NCBI RefSeq assembly: GCF_014596935.1
Contig: NZ_JACVXC010000003.1
Coordinates: forward strand, 587,364-651,363
Direction of reading: 5' to 3'
Source of the DNA: Aestuariibaculum suncheonense
Lineage (GTDB): Bacteria; Bacteroidota; Bacteroidia; Flavobacteriales; Flavobacteriaceae
DNA length: 64,000 bases
Positions within the stretch are counted from its first letter, which is position 1; every line of letters starts with the position of its first letter. The translations under genes and the position numbers were made by a program. The notes under the pieces are model-generated. The model made no database searches. It was given only the letters and a program-made list of their open reading frames with translations, and had not been told where the DNA came from. Positions 39,860 to 48,723 of this stretch are shown piece after piece.

Positions 39860-40573
39860 GTGAATACCAAAGGCGTTTTATATTTAATTCCAACCACATT
39901 AGGCGACAATGATCCTATGGATGTTTTACCACAAACTGTAAAGCGTGTTATAGAGCAAACAAACACGTTTATTGTTGAAAACGATAAAACAGCGAGACGC
40001 TTCATCAAAAAAATAACTCCGAAAAAATCGCAGCCTGGTTTAAAGATGTTTCACTTAAACAAATTTACAGACCCTGCCGATTTACCAACGTTTATAGAAC
40101 CTTGCCTTAACGGAATTAATATTGGACTATTATCGGAGGCCGGATGTCCCGGCGTTGCTGACCCTGGAGCTGACATTGTAAATTTGGCACACAGGCACAA
40201 TATTAAAGTTGTTCCATTGGTAGGTCCTTCATCTATTTTAATGTCGGTTATGGCCTCTGGAATGAATGGACAAAGTTTCGCCTTTAATGGCTACTTGCCT
40301 ATCGACAAAGGTGAACGTAAAAGTGAAATTAAACGTTTAGAGCGTTTATCATTCGATTATAATCAGTCGCAGTTGTTTATTGAAACACCATACCGAAACA
40401 ATAAAATGTTGGAGGATTTATGTAATATTCTGGACAATAACACACAAATTTGTGTGGCCTGCGATATTACTTTAGACACCGAGTTTATTAAAACCCAATC
40501 GGCAGCCAGCTGGAAAAAAAATATCGTAGACCTTCATAAAAGACCTACGATATTCATAATTCATAAAAGCTAA
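39860..40573 (+). CDS. SAM-dependent methyltransferase, tetrapyrrole-methylase/RsmI-like
   Basis: A 237-residue protein of the tetrapyrrole-methylase fold. LLSEAGCPGVADPG and PLVGPSSILMSVMASG match RsmI, which 2'-O-methylates 16S rRNA C1402. It is shorter than typical RsmI and begins LIPTTLGDND rather than the usual GTPIGN loop. It is therefore best called an RsmI-related methyltransferase of unknown target. It starts with GTG at 39860, one base after the phosphatase stop. Confidence 0.8.
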   Translation: MNTKGVLYLIPTTLGDNDPMDVLPQTVKRVIEQTNTFIVENDKTARRFIKKITPKKSQPGLKMFHLNKFTDPADLPTFIEPCLNGINIGLLSEAGCPGVADPGADIVNLAHRHNIKVVPLVGPSSILMSVMASGMNGQSFAFNGYLPIDKGERKSEIKRLERLSFDYNQSQLFIETPYRNNKMLEDLCNILDNNTQICVACDITLDTEFIKTQSAASWKKNIVDLHKRPTIFIIHKS

Positions 40574-40582
40574 TAATAAGCT

Positions 40583-41242
40583 TTAAATTGCTTTTGCTTT
40601 CTTGTTAGGTTTTAACGAAGAGGTATCGTAACCCGAAAACTTTTTCATATAGTACTCTACATTTGTACCATAACCGTCTTCGAAGTTATCCAAGCCATAG
40701 CTTCGCAAATACTTCTTTACACTTCCAGGCCCAGCTAAATGTGCCGCTGCTAAAATACCTGATTCGGTAACTAAAACACCATTAATTCGTTTTCCAACAA
40801 AATTCTTAATGTCTCTACGAAGTACCCATTTGTTACGCTCGGCATTAGCGATAAACGCACGCTCCTGCAACTCTGGATTCTTTAAAAACTTGTTAGGATT
40901 ATTAATTCCTAATAATTTCAATGTACCTTTTCCAAATTGATATTTACCTAAATACCCAAGGGTATTCACTGTAAAATAATCGCCGCCAGACTCTTTAAAA
41001 CCAACGGCTTCTTTAAATCCTACAAAAGATTTCCCTAAAAAAGGAGAAAACGTTTTGTTCACATCATTTGACGCCAAAACATTATCTTTAATGCTTTCGT
41101 CCAGACTCACAGTATAATTTAACTCTAAGCCTTCTGTTGAGTATTTACCTAAATTTACCGTTTCATCTGTTGTAAACGATAAGGACAATAGAATACATAT
41201 TGTAACACTTAGGGCAATAAAAGTTGCAATACTTTTTCTCAT
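40583..41242 (-). CDS. secreted lytic-transglycosylase-like protein
   Basis: A 219-residue protein with a membrane or signal segment at about residues 6-22. The central region has AVGFKESGGDYFTVN, a likely catalytic Glu in an SLT-type pocket, then GYLGKYQFG and AAAHLAGPGSVKKYL, as in lysozyme-like folds. It may cleave or bind peptidoglycan. It is a single gene with a well-formed promoter upstream. The assignment rests on fold-like motifs only. Confidence 0.65.
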   Translation of the reverse strand: MRKSIATFIALSVTICILLSLSFTTDETVNLGKYSTEGLELNYTVSLDESIKDNVLASNDVNKTFSPFLGKSFVGFKEAVGFKESGGDYFTVNTLGYLGKYQFGKGTLKLLGINNPNKFLKNPELQERAFIANAERNKWVLRRDIKNFVGKRINGVLVTESGILAAAHLAGPGSVKKYLRSYGLDNFEDGYGTNVEYYMKKFSGYDTSSLKPNKKAKAI

Positions 41243-41300
41243 AAACTTAAATTTCTTCAGCTCGGTATCATCTACCTGATGAGCTTGAAAATTCAGCGTG

Positions 41301-41332
41301 CAAAATTATAAATTTTATTAATTATTTCAAAA
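41301..41332 (-). promoter_or_regulatory. complete Bacteroidota promoter (TTTTG-N19-TAATTTTG)
   Basis: On the minus strand a -33 TTTTG (41332-41328) is followed after 19 bp by TAATTTTG (41308-41301). This is the textbook spacing of the Bacteroidota housekeeping promoter and lies 58 bp upstream of the transglycosylase-like ATG. Confidence 0.65.
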
Positions 41333-41353
41333 TTAATCGTTTATCTACTTTTT

Positions 41354-42268
41354 TTAGATGTAGAATAGATGAAATGCACACCCATTTCGATTAATTTCTA
41401 TTGTAGGAAAAGGTAGTTTTACAGTGTTAAAAACCTCGAATACAGTTTGTAACAAACTCGAATTTGTTTTTATTTTACTTAGGTCTACATCAAGACTTAA
41501 ATAGAACTGACGATACCTATCGTAACTTGGTAAATCGAGATTATTTTTATTTGAAATGCCGGAAAGCATCCCTTCGGCTCCATATCCAAAAGCTACATTC
41601 AACCATTTTGGAATCTTTTTTTCTTTTAAAAATGAACTTAAATTTAGGCTTAACCAATACGTTTGTCCGTTATAATCTTTTAAAATCCGTTCGAAAAAAC
41701 CTTCTCCCAGCTTATCAGAACGTTGCTGGGCAAACATTGTTTCATGATAAGAAAACTTTAACAGTATACGTTGCTCATTCCAAAGTAGTTGCTGACCAAC
41801 ATACAATCCTGTTCCGGAAGCATTGGCGATAATATCTCCCCAAGAAAAGCCCCATTCTTTAGAAAAACCATCGAGAACCTCAACTGCGGTTAGAAACCCG
41901 AAACCTAAAGTAGAACCATAAATTAACTGCTGCTTTTCACTCACACCGCTCCAGTTTAACAGGCCTGCTCCAAACTTCCCCATTTGATAAGCTGTAAACG
42001 CATGTCCCATTTTATCCATTTGAAGCCATTCGTTATTATCGTTAATGGTGTGAAATTTTGACTGCTCATAATCGGCATACCACAATTGATTCAACCCAAC
42101 CAGTGCTATTCCTGCTAAAGTAGCTTCACTTATAACTACAGCATTTCTTCTTGACTTATGAAGTGTATCACTTGGAGTAAGAAACCGTTCTGTCGCAGAT
42201 TGCGAAAATGAAAAAAGGCTAACAAATATAAATAGTATAATATATGTTAGCCTTTTGTGTTTCATCAT
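41354..42268 (-). CDS. DUF2279 family envelope protein
   Basis: A 304-residue protein with an N-terminal signal segment (LTYIILFIFVSLFSFSQS). The body matches DUF2279 (YfiM-like): WYADYEQSKFH, QMDKMGHAFTAYQMGK, and GFSWGDIIANASGTG. It is probably an outer-membrane or periplasmic protein. It follows mltG by 11 bp and ends the dapF-GNAT-mltG-DUF2279 operon. Confidence 0.82.
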   Translation of the reverse strand: MMKHKRLTYIILFIFVSLFSFSQSATERFLTPSDTLHKSRRNAVVISEATLAGIALVGLNQLWYADYEQSKFHTINDNNEWLQMDKMGHAFTAYQMGKFGAGLLNWSGVSEKQQLIYGSTLGFGFLTAVEVLDGFSKEWGFSWGDIIANASGTGLYVGQQLLWNEQRILLKFSYHETMFAQQRSDKLGEGFFERILKDYNGQTYWLSLNLSSFLKEKKIPKWLNVAFGYGAEGMLSGISNKNNLDLPSYDRYRQFYLSLDVDLSKIKTNSSLLQTVFEVFNTVKLPFPTIEINRNGCAFHLFYI

Positions 42269-42279
42269 ATATAAATACT

Positions 42280-43323
42280 CTATTTATTGATGCCTTGAGA
42301 GGATAAATAACGCTGATATTCTCTGGCGTTGGCATTATGTTGTGATAAGGTTTTGGCAAACTTATGAAACCCTAAACGCTGAGCATCGGCAGCAAAATAT
42401 AAATATTGATGCTTTTCATAATTTAAAACGGCATCAATGGCCGAAATATCAGGCATAGCAATCAATCCTGGTGGCAATCCTGCATTTTTATAAGTATTAT
42501 ATGGTGAATCTATTTCCTTGTGTACATTTAGTACGCGCTTAATCACTGTATTTTTATACTCCGGTAACTGATATGCTGCAAACTTCAACGTCGGGTCGGC
42601 CTGTAATGGCATCCCAATGCGCAGTCTGTTCATATAAACGCCCGCAATTCTTGGTTGCTCACTAGCTTGTTTTGATTCTTCGTAAACAATAGATGCTAAG
42701 GTCATCACTTCAGCTTGCGATAAGCCAATAGTTTTGGCTTTTGCTTTACGCGAATCATTCCAGAAACGGTTATACTCGGTAAGCATACGTTCTCTGAACA
42801 ATTTCGCTGAAGAATTCCAGAAAAACTCATAACTATTTGGAATATACATACCTAAAGCAGTCGCAGGACTGAATTTATTTTCAGTTAAAAATAAAGCATC
42901 ATTCATAGCTTCTACAAGAGAAACACTATCGGCTTCAATTTGTGAACTGATGCGTCCCGCTAACTTTTCTAAACTCTCCTGATTGTTAAAAGATAAAGTA
43001 ACAGGTAGATTCTTGCTTCGTATTGAGTTGATGATATCGTTATTACTCATCCCCTTCTTTATCGCAAAACGACCTGCTTTTAGATTCGTAGTATACTTTT
43101 TTTGCTTCGCCAACACATCAAAAGATTCAATATCTTCAAGTAAAGGCTCTAATTGTTCTCTAACTTCCTGATAATTTCCGTTGGTACGCACATAAATATA
43201 AGCGGTATCATTATTAAACGCTGTGTTAGGTTTTAACATCGCATTGTAAACAAAGTAAGCAAAGTATGCAGCACCAACTAAACCGAGTAAGGCTATGGCA
43301 ACAAGTATTTTTTTTATGTACAT
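42280..43323 (-). CDS. mltG: endolytic murein transglycosylase MltG
   Basis: A 347-residue inner-membrane enzyme with one N-terminal membrane helix (about 5-27), a LysM-like region and the YceG catalytic domain. The catalytic Glu lies in SIVYEES. YMNRLRIGMPLQADPT and PYNTYKNAGLPPGLIAMP are the family signatures. It cuts growing glycan strands, setting their length. It sits directly after the GNAT gene. Confidence 0.92.
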   Translation of the reverse strand: MYIKKILVAIALLGLVGAAYFAYFVYNAMLKPNTAFNNDTAYIYVRTNGNYQEVREQLEPLLEDIESFDVLAKQKKYTTNLKAGRFAIKKGMSNNDIINSIRSKNLPVTLSFNNQESLEKLAGRISSQIEADSVSLVEAMNDALFLTENKFSPATALGMYIPNSYEFFWNSSAKLFRERMLTEYNRFWNDSRKAKAKTIGLSQAEVMTLASIVYEESKQASEQPRIAGVYMNRLRIGMPLQADPTLKFAAYQLPEYKNTVIKRVLNVHKEIDSPYNTYKNAGLPPGLIAMPDISAIDAVLNYEKHQYLYFAADAQRLGFHKFAKTLSQHNANAREYQRYLSSQGINK

Positions 43324-43848
43324 TTAAATATTAATAAGCTGAAATAAATATTCGTTTTTAAAAGATCCATTAAAATGAATCCAGTCTTTTTTAAGCCCTA
43401 CTTCTTTAAACCCTTGTTTGGAAAAAAGTTTAATGCTTGCTTCGTTATCTTCTGAAATATTACAGTATAACTGATGTAAATCTAAATGAGTAAAGCAATA
43501 ATTTACCAAAAGATTTAAGGCTTCACTACCGATGCCTTTAGAGCGATCTTTTAATTCTTTAACCAGAATACCAACACCGGCACGTTTGTTTTTAAAATCG
43601 AAGTCGAACAAATCTATTAACCCTAAAGCGGCATTATCATAATTACAGATAACCAGACGCAACTGCTTCACCTCAAAAATATCTTTATGAGCCTGCTCTA
43701 AATACTGCTTGATTAAATATTTGGAATACGGGGTTTGTGTACAGCTGACTTCCCAGATGGATTCGTCATTTTCAATGGCATGAATAAATTCTAAATCCTC
43801 TGGTTCCAGTGCTCGTAAATAAATATGTTCTCCTTTTAGGGTAATCAT
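43324..43848 (-). CDS. GNAT family N-acetyltransferase
   Basis: A 174-residue GNAT enzyme. It starts MITLKGEHIYLRALEPED, and the acetyl-CoA region (GVGILVKELKDRSKGIGSEAL) lies mid-protein. The start at 43848 overlaps the dapF stop in an ATGA junction, and so is preferred over the longer frame from 43890. The target is unknown. It lies between dapF and mltG. Confidence 0.83.
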   Translation of the reverse strand: MITLKGEHIYLRALEPEDLEFIHAIENDESIWEVSCTQTPYSKYLIKQYLEQAHKDIFEVKQLRLVICNYDNAALGLIDLFDFDFKNKRAGVGILVKELKDRSKGIGSEALNLLVNYCFTHLDLHQLYCNISEDNEASIKLFSKQGFKEVGLKKDWIHFNGSFKNEYLFQLINI

Positions 43849-44618
43849 ATCGTTCCTTTGAAAACGTAGGTTGCCGGCCCAATAAGCCAAACGTTTTTAT
43901 AGACGCCATTATCTATATCGAAACTTACCTGTAGCTTCCCACCTTCAACATTTAAGTTAACTAAGGTTTCATCAGTTTCCTTTAACCTATTCATAGCTAT
44001 AGCAACGGCTGTTACACCGGTTCCACAAGACAAGGTTTCATCTTCTACGCCACGCTCGTAAGTTCTCACTCTAAATGTATCGTTGTTAACCTTACTTACA
44101 AAGTTAACATTCGTTCCTTCTTGATTATAAGGAGCTCCATAACGAATTTTAGCGCCTTTAGTTTTAATATCGAAGTCTTCTATTTTTTCTTCAAACTGAA
44201 CATGATGTGGCGATCCTGTGTTTAAAAACATGTGGTTTTCGTATTGTTCCACAGTATCAACATCCATCATCTGAAGTTTTACAATCCCATTATTAATTTC
44301 GGCATGATGCAACCCGTCAATGGCCTCAAAAACAGCATGTTCTTTTATAACTCCCAAGTCTTTAGCAAAAGCCACTAAACAACGCCCACCGTTCCCACAC
44401 ATGGTGCTTTCATTTCCATCGGCGTTATAATAAACCATCTTGAAATCTAAATCAGGATGGTTTTCCAATAAAATTAATCCGTCTGCACCTATGCCAAAAC
44501 GTCTGTCACATAAAAATGCGATGCGTTTGGTATCATTTTTGTCGAACGTTTGCTGACGATTATCAATCATCACAAAATCGTTTCCTGTTCCTTGATATTT
44601 ATAAAAAGTCTGTTGCAT
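43845..44618 (-). CDS. dapF: diaminopimelate epimerase
   Basis: A 257-residue epimerase that converts LL- to meso-diaminopimelate for peptidoglycan and lysine. The two catalytic cysteines are in STMCGNGGRC and ETLSCGTG. I start at 44618, giving MQQTFYKYQGTGNDF as in most DapF proteins; the upstream ATG at 44630 would overlap a -7 box. It heads the four-gene operon with GNAT, mltG and DUF2279. Confidence 0.94.
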   Translation of the reverse strand: MQQTFYKYQGTGNDFVMIDNRQQTFDKNDTKRIAFLCDRRFGIGADGLILLENHPDLDFKMVYYNADGNESTMCGNGGRCLVAFAKDLGVIKEHAVFEAIDGLHHAEINNGIVKLQMMDVDTVEQYENHMFLNTGSPHHVQFEEKIEDFDIKTKGAKIRYGAPYNQEGTNVNFVSKVNNDTFRVRTYERGVEDETLSCGTGVTAVAIAMNRLKETDETLVNLNVEGGKLQVSFDIDNGVYKNVWLIGPATYVFKGTI

Positions 44619-44627
44619 AATAGAGGG

Positions 44628-44635
44628 CAAATATA
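44628..44635 (-). promoter_or_regulatory. -7 box (TATATTTG) of the dapF operon
   Basis: On the minus strand, TATATTTG fits TAnnTTTG, about 10 bp upstream of the chosen dapF start. It would give a very short leader and rules out the longer start. Confidence 0.4.
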
Positions 44636-44660
44636 GGAATAATTAACCGTTTTTTCACGT

Positions 44661-44699
44661 GTTAAACACGCGTTAAAATTGACGTTAAAAATCGTTAAA
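44661..44699 (+). promoter_or_regulatory. four GTTAAA direct repeats upstream of the DegP-type protease gene
   Basis: GTTAAA occurs at 44661, 44672, 44684 and 44694, with spacings of 11, 12 and 10 bp. All lie on one DNA face and one strand in the dapF/degP divergent gap. The arrangement suits tandem binding by an OmpR-type regulator. The same motif occurs upstream of the two-component operon (17121-17167). Confidence 0.45.
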
Positions 44700-44857
44700 A
44701 CCAAAAAAGGAACTCAATAAATAATTAATTTTAATCGTTCTTAAAATAAAATTTTAACAGCTTGTTTATTTAAATCTCAGAACAAGTATTAAAATCCTGA
44801 GAATTTTAAATAAAGAAGACTTCAAATAAAAACAATAATTAAACATAAAGGATCATT

Positions 44858-46261
44858 ATGAAGAAGATTTTCTCATTAGTACTAGTTTCGGCATTAGGAG
44901 GCGCTTTAACTCTTGGTGCTTACAAACTTTTTTTAGAGCCTGAAAACAAAATTGAAATCACAGCAGACTCTAATCCATCATTTTTACCTACAAGTAATAT
45001 TAGCAATGTATTCAACAGTGCTGCTGAAGCTCCTGATTTAACCATCGCGGCAGAAAATGCTGTTAATGCAGTAGTTCACGTTAAAAACGTTACCATTAGT
45101 AGCGGACAAATGACCTTTCAGGATTTGCTTTTAGGAAGAAGTCCGCAACGCGCTCAAATGGGAACTGGCTCGGGAGTTATTATTAACTCTGACGGATATA
45201 TCATTACCAATAATCACGTGATTAACAACTCTGACAAACTTACAGTCACACTAAATAACAATAAAACTTATGATGCCGAAATTGTGGGAACCGACCCAAA
45301 AACCGACATTGCTTTACTAAAAATTGATGCCGAAGAAGACTTACCATATGTCACTTTTGCAGATTCTGATCAAGCCAGAATTGGCGAGTGGGTACTAGCT
45401 GTTGGTAATCCATTTAATTTAACCTCTACGGTTACTGCAGGAATCATTTCTGCGAAAGCCAGAGATTTATCGGGTAATTCCACCCAATCGTTTATCCAAA
45501 CTGATGCCGCTGTAAACCCAGGAAACTCAGGAGGTGCTTTAGTTAATACAAATGGAGAATTAATAGGTATTAACACTGCAATTTCATCTCAAACCGGATC
45601 TTACATAGGGTATTCCTTTGCTGTACCTAGTAATATTGCCAGACGGGTTATTGAAGATATTATGGAATATGGCTATGTTCAAAACGGTATTCTTGGAATT
45701 TCCGGAGGTGCTTTAAACAGTACTGCTGCCGAGGAGTTAGGAGTTAACGACACCGAAGGTATTTATGTAGCCAGCGTTGTTGAAGATTCCGGAGCAGACA
45801 TAGCAGGAATTAAAGAAGGAGACATCATCAAAGAAATTGACCGCATTAAAGTTTCTAAGTTCTCTGATTTAACCGGACATATCGGTGCTAAACGAGTAGA
45901 TGATGTCGTTGAGCTTAAAATTTCAAGAAACGGCGACCTTAAAACGGTAAAAGTTAAATTAACCAGAAATGAAACCTTAAATCTGCCTTTAGTAGGGATG
46001 GTGAAAAATGCCAAAAGAGAAGATTTAAAATCGTTAAACGCTTCAAATGGCGTTAAAATTATTGAGTTAAACAAAGAATATGAAGCTTATTGGAAGAAAA
46101 ATGGCGTTGAAGAAGGTGCCATTATCACCTCTATTAACGACGTAAAAATTAATTCGGTGGATGACGCTCAGGAAGCCATTAAAAACAGATCGTCTTACGA
46201 ACCGCTTCGAATTGAATTAATCAATTCTAAAGGTGAAAAAGAACGTTACAACTTTAGATAA
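44858..46261 (+). CDS. Do family serine protease (DegP/HtrA)
   Basis: A 467-residue periplasmic protease-chaperone. An N-terminal signal or anchor (residues 1-22) is followed by a trypsin-like domain with the triad His120 (TNNHVI), Asp150 (KTDIALL) and Ser224 (NPGNSGGAL). Two PDZ domains follow (about 270-370 and 380-460). It degrades or refolds misfolded envelope proteins. It is a single gene with a GTTAAA-repeat region upstream and a terminator downstream. degP is a plausible symbol, but the paralogue cannot be fixed from one copy. Confidence 0.93.
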   Translation: MKKIFSLVLVSALGGALTLGAYKLFLEPENKIEITADSNPSFLPTSNISNVFNSAAEAPDLTIAAENAVNAVVHVKNVTISSGQMTFQDLLLGRSPQRAQMGTGSGVIINSDGYIITNNHVINNSDKLTVTLNNNKTYDAEIVGTDPKTDIALLKIDAEEDLPYVTFADSDQARIGEWVLAVGNPFNLTSTVTAGIISAKARDLSGNSTQSFIQTDAAVNPGNSGGALVNTNGELIGINTAISSQTGSYIGYSFAVPSNIARRVIEDIMEYGYVQNGILGISGGALNSTAAEELGVNDTEGIYVASVVEDSGADIAGIKEGDIIKEIDRIKVSKFSDLTGHIGAKRVDDVVELKISRNGDLKTVKVKLTRNETLNLPLVGMVKNAKREDLKSLNASNGVKIIELNKEYEAYWKKNGVEEGAIITSINDVKINSVDDAQEAIKNRSSYEPLRIELINSKGEKERYNFR

Positions 46262-46290
46262 AAAGTACTCGAATAATAATTGTCATTTAG

Positions 46291-46328
46291 CCTCTTAAAA
46301 AGTCTTTTTTAAGAGGTTATTTTTTTGT
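46291..46328 (+). terminator. terminator of the DegP-type gene
   Basis: The stem CCTCTTAAAAA / TTTTTAAGAGG is followed by a T-run. Confidence 0.8.
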
Positions 46329-46360
46329 TAAAATAGCCTACGAAAACGTTTGAAATATGA

Positions 46361-46368
46361 TACTTTTG
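46361..46368 (+). promoter_or_regulatory. -7 box (TACTTTTG) of the GAPDH gene
   Basis: TACTTTTG fits TAnnTTTG and lies 33 bp upstream of the ATG at 46402; no good -33 TTG at the usual spacing is seen. Confidence 0.45.
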
Positions 46369-46401
46369 CCAAAACATTTATAAAACTAAACTATCTCAAA
46401 G

Positions 46402-47850
46402 ATGTCTTTTAACAAAAACTATGAAAAGGAATTAGCCTTTCAAGCAGACCGTAGAAGAGCCACTGTAGAATTCATTAAAATCGTTAGTGACTTATGGTAC
46501 GACAAGTCCATAGAACTTGTTCTTTTTCGCAACCAACTAATCGACAGAAACGTGAGTCAAATTTTAAATCTGCATGAATACGCAGGTAAATTTGTTCAAA
46601 AACCCATCTCTATTTTCGACTCTGTTGAAATTGCTCAGGCGATTAAATCGTTAGACATTGCCCCTGCTAAACTAGACATAGGCAAATTAACCTATGAATA
46701 TCATTTAGAAGATACCAAATACAATAACGCAAGCAGCTTTATTGTCGACAAATTAAAAGATGCGAATAAAAACAGCTCACTGCTTCCTAAAGATGTTATT
46801 CTTTACGGATTTGGTAGAATTGGGCGTTTGGTAGCTCGCGAAATCATGGCTCGTACCGGAAAAGGTAGTCAGTTGAGATTAAGAGCGATTGTAACGCGCG
46901 GTGCTATTGATGCTCAGGTTTTAGAAAAAAGAGCAGCACTTTTGCGTAACGATTCGGTTCACGGAGAATTTTCAGGAACTGTATCAGTTGATGTAGCCAA
47001 AAACGCTTTAAATATTAATGGCACTACAGTGAATATCATTTCAGCTAACACACCAGAAGAAATTGATTATACTAAATATGGTATAAACAACGCTTTAGTG
47101 ATTGACAATACAGGTGCTTTTAGAGATGGAGAAGCTTTAAGCAGACATTTAAAATCCAGAGGTGTTTCTAAAGTCTTACTAACGGCTCCTGGAAAAGGAG
47201 TACCTAATATCGTTCACGGTGTTAACCATTTAGATTACGACCCTAGCAAAACAGATATTTTCTCTGCGGCATCGTGTACTACCAATGCCATTACTCCTGT
47301 TTTAAAAGTTATTGAAGATACTTACGGCATTAAACATGGTCATCTTGAAACAATTCACGCTTACACCAACGACCAAAACCTTGTTGACAACTACCACAAT
47401 AAATACCGTCGTGGTCGTGCTGCAGCATTAAACATGGTCATTACTGAAACTGGTGCCGGAAGTGCTGTTGCTAAAGCTTTACCGGTTTTAGAAGGCAAAT
47501 TAACATCGAATGCTATTCGTGTTCCTGTACCAAACGGATCGTTAGCTATTTTAAATTTAGAGTTAAAGAATAAAACCTCTTTAGATGATGTTAATGCGAC
47601 TTTAAAGAAATTTGCTTTAGAAGGTGATTTAGTGGAGCAAATTAAATACGAATTAAGTGACGAGCTTGTTTCTAGCGATATTATTGGTTGTTCTGCTCCA
47701 TCTATTTTTGATAGTAAAGCCACGATTGTTCGTGCTGATGGAAAAAATATTGTCCTTTATGTATGGTATGACAACGAATACGGATACAGTCATCAGGTTA
47801 TCAGACTGGCAAAATATATTGCTAAAGTGAGACGTTATACCTATTATTAA
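46402..47850 (+). CDS. glyceraldehyde-3-phosphate dehydrogenase with N-terminal extension
   Basis: A 482-residue GAPDH. Residues from about 130 form the normal NAD-binding and catalytic enzyme: YGFGRIGRLVAREI, SAASCTTNAITP with the catalytic Cys292, and a C-terminal WYDNEYGYSHQV. The ~130-residue helical N-terminal extension is absent from the common 330-residue enzyme but is seen in Bacteroidota relatives. It should work in glycolysis or gluconeogenesis; whether it favours one direction is unknown. Confidence 0.92.
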   Translation: MSFNKNYEKELAFQADRRRATVEFIKIVSDLWYDKSIELVLFRNQLIDRNVSQILNLHEYAGKFVQKPISIFDSVEIAQAIKSLDIAPAKLDIGKLTYEYHLEDTKYNNASSFIVDKLKDANKNSSLLPKDVILYGFGRIGRLVAREIMARTGKGSQLRLRAIVTRGAIDAQVLEKRAALLRNDSVHGEFSGTVSVDVAKNALNINGTTVNIISANTPEEIDYTKYGINNALVIDNTGAFRDGEALSRHLKSRGVSKVLLTAPGKGVPNIVHGVNHLDYDPSKTDIFSAASCTTNAITPVLKVIEDTYGIKHGHLETIHAYTNDQNLVDNYHNKYRRGRAAALNMVITETGAGSAVAKALPVLEGKLTSNAIRVPVPNGSLAILNLELKNKTSLDDVNATLKKFALEGDLVEQIKYELSDELVSSDIIGCSAPSIFDSKATIVRADGKNIVLYVWYDNEYGYSHQVIRLAKYIAKVRRYTYY

Positions 47851-47891
47851 TTAGGAAAAACATCTAAATTATATTTATTAACGTATATTAC

Positions 47892-47918
47892 AAAAAGCCT
47901 CACCTCGTGAGGCTTTTT
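47892..47918 (+). terminator. terminator of the GAPDH gene
   Basis: The stem AAAAAGCCTCAC / GTGAGGCTTTTT has a 3-nt loop and ends in T's. Confidence 0.88.
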
Positions 47919-47988
47919 GACAATTTTACCTTTTACAGTAAACAATATTTTATAATTTAGTAACCCAATACTCAAAAATCACACTAAA

Positions 47989-48594
47989 ATGAACAAAATC
48001 AAGTATTTAGCTGTTTTAACCTTTTTACTTAGCGCCACTGTATTTGCGCAAACCGAGAATGACGACGAAGACAAATTATCTTTAAACAGCGGTACCATTG
48101 ATAGCCAATTTGAATATGTTATTCAGCGTTCCAACAATTATCAAGATTACAAAGTGATTAAAAAAGTATGGCTTTACACCTTAAAAGCACATACGATGGA
48201 TTCTTTAAACGCGATACAAAAAAATCTTAACGACACTAAAGCTGTTGTTAATACTCAAGCAAAAGAAATCGATAATTTAAAAGCTAGTCTTTCTGAAACT
48301 CAAAATACTCTAGATGAAACCAATTTAGAAAAAGATAGCATGTCATTATTTGGAATACAAATGAGTAAAGGCGGATATAATGTATTAATGTGGTCTATAA
48401 TTGGTGGGTTATTAGCCTTATTATTATTGTTTATCTATAAGTTTAAAAATAGTAATGTCATTACAATTGAAGCAAGAAAAGCACTTTCTGAAATAGAAGG
48501 AGAATTTGAAGAACACAGAAAAGTAGCTTTAGAGCGTGAGCAAAAAGTGAGACGCCAACTTCAAGATGAAATCAATAAGCACAAAAAGATTTAA
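47989..48594 (+). CDS. coiled-coil membrane protein upstream of trmD
   Basis: A 201-residue protein. A signal peptide (about 1-20, ending VFAQ) leads into an acidic segment, a coiled coil (about 75-110, heptads around AKEIDNLKASLSETQNTL), one membrane helix (about 130-150, VLMWSIIGGLLALLLLFIYKF) and a basic cytoplasmic coiled-coil tail. It contains no methyltransferase motif. Relatives beside trmD are sometimes misannotated as tRNA (guanine-N1)-methyltransferase. Function is unknown. Confidence 0.75.
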   Translation: MNKIKYLAVLTFLLSATVFAQTENDDEDKLSLNSGTIDSQFEYVIQRSNNYQDYKVIKKVWLYTLKAHTMDSLNAIQKNLNDTKAVVNTQAKEIDNLKASLSETQNTLDETNLEKDSMSLFGIQMSKGGYNVLMWSIIGGLLALLLLFIYKFKNSNVITIEARKALSEIEGEFEEHRKVALEREQKVRRQLQDEINKHKKI

Positions 48595-48614
48595 TTCTTT
48601 ATCAATAAAATTTA

Positions 48615-48644
48615 AAAAAGTCGGAGGAAACTCCGGCTTTTTTT
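48615..48644 (+). terminator. terminator of the coiled-coil gene
   Basis: The stem AAAAGTCGGAG / CTCCGGCTTTT (one G-T pair) has a GAAA loop and a T-run. Confidence 0.85.
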
Positions 48645-48696
48645 ATTTAATAATCATCAAATGGCTAAAGACATCCCAAAAATACTTTAATTCAAT

Positions 48697-48704
48697 TATC
48701 TTTG
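48697..48704 (+). promoter_or_regulatory. -7 box (TATCTTTG) of trmD
   Basis: TATCTTTG fits TAnnTTTG, 19 bp upstream of the trmD ATG. The AATTATCTTTGCAC context is repeated upstream of rplS. Confidence 0.55.
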
Positions 48705-48723
48705 CACTTCTTAAAAAAACGTC

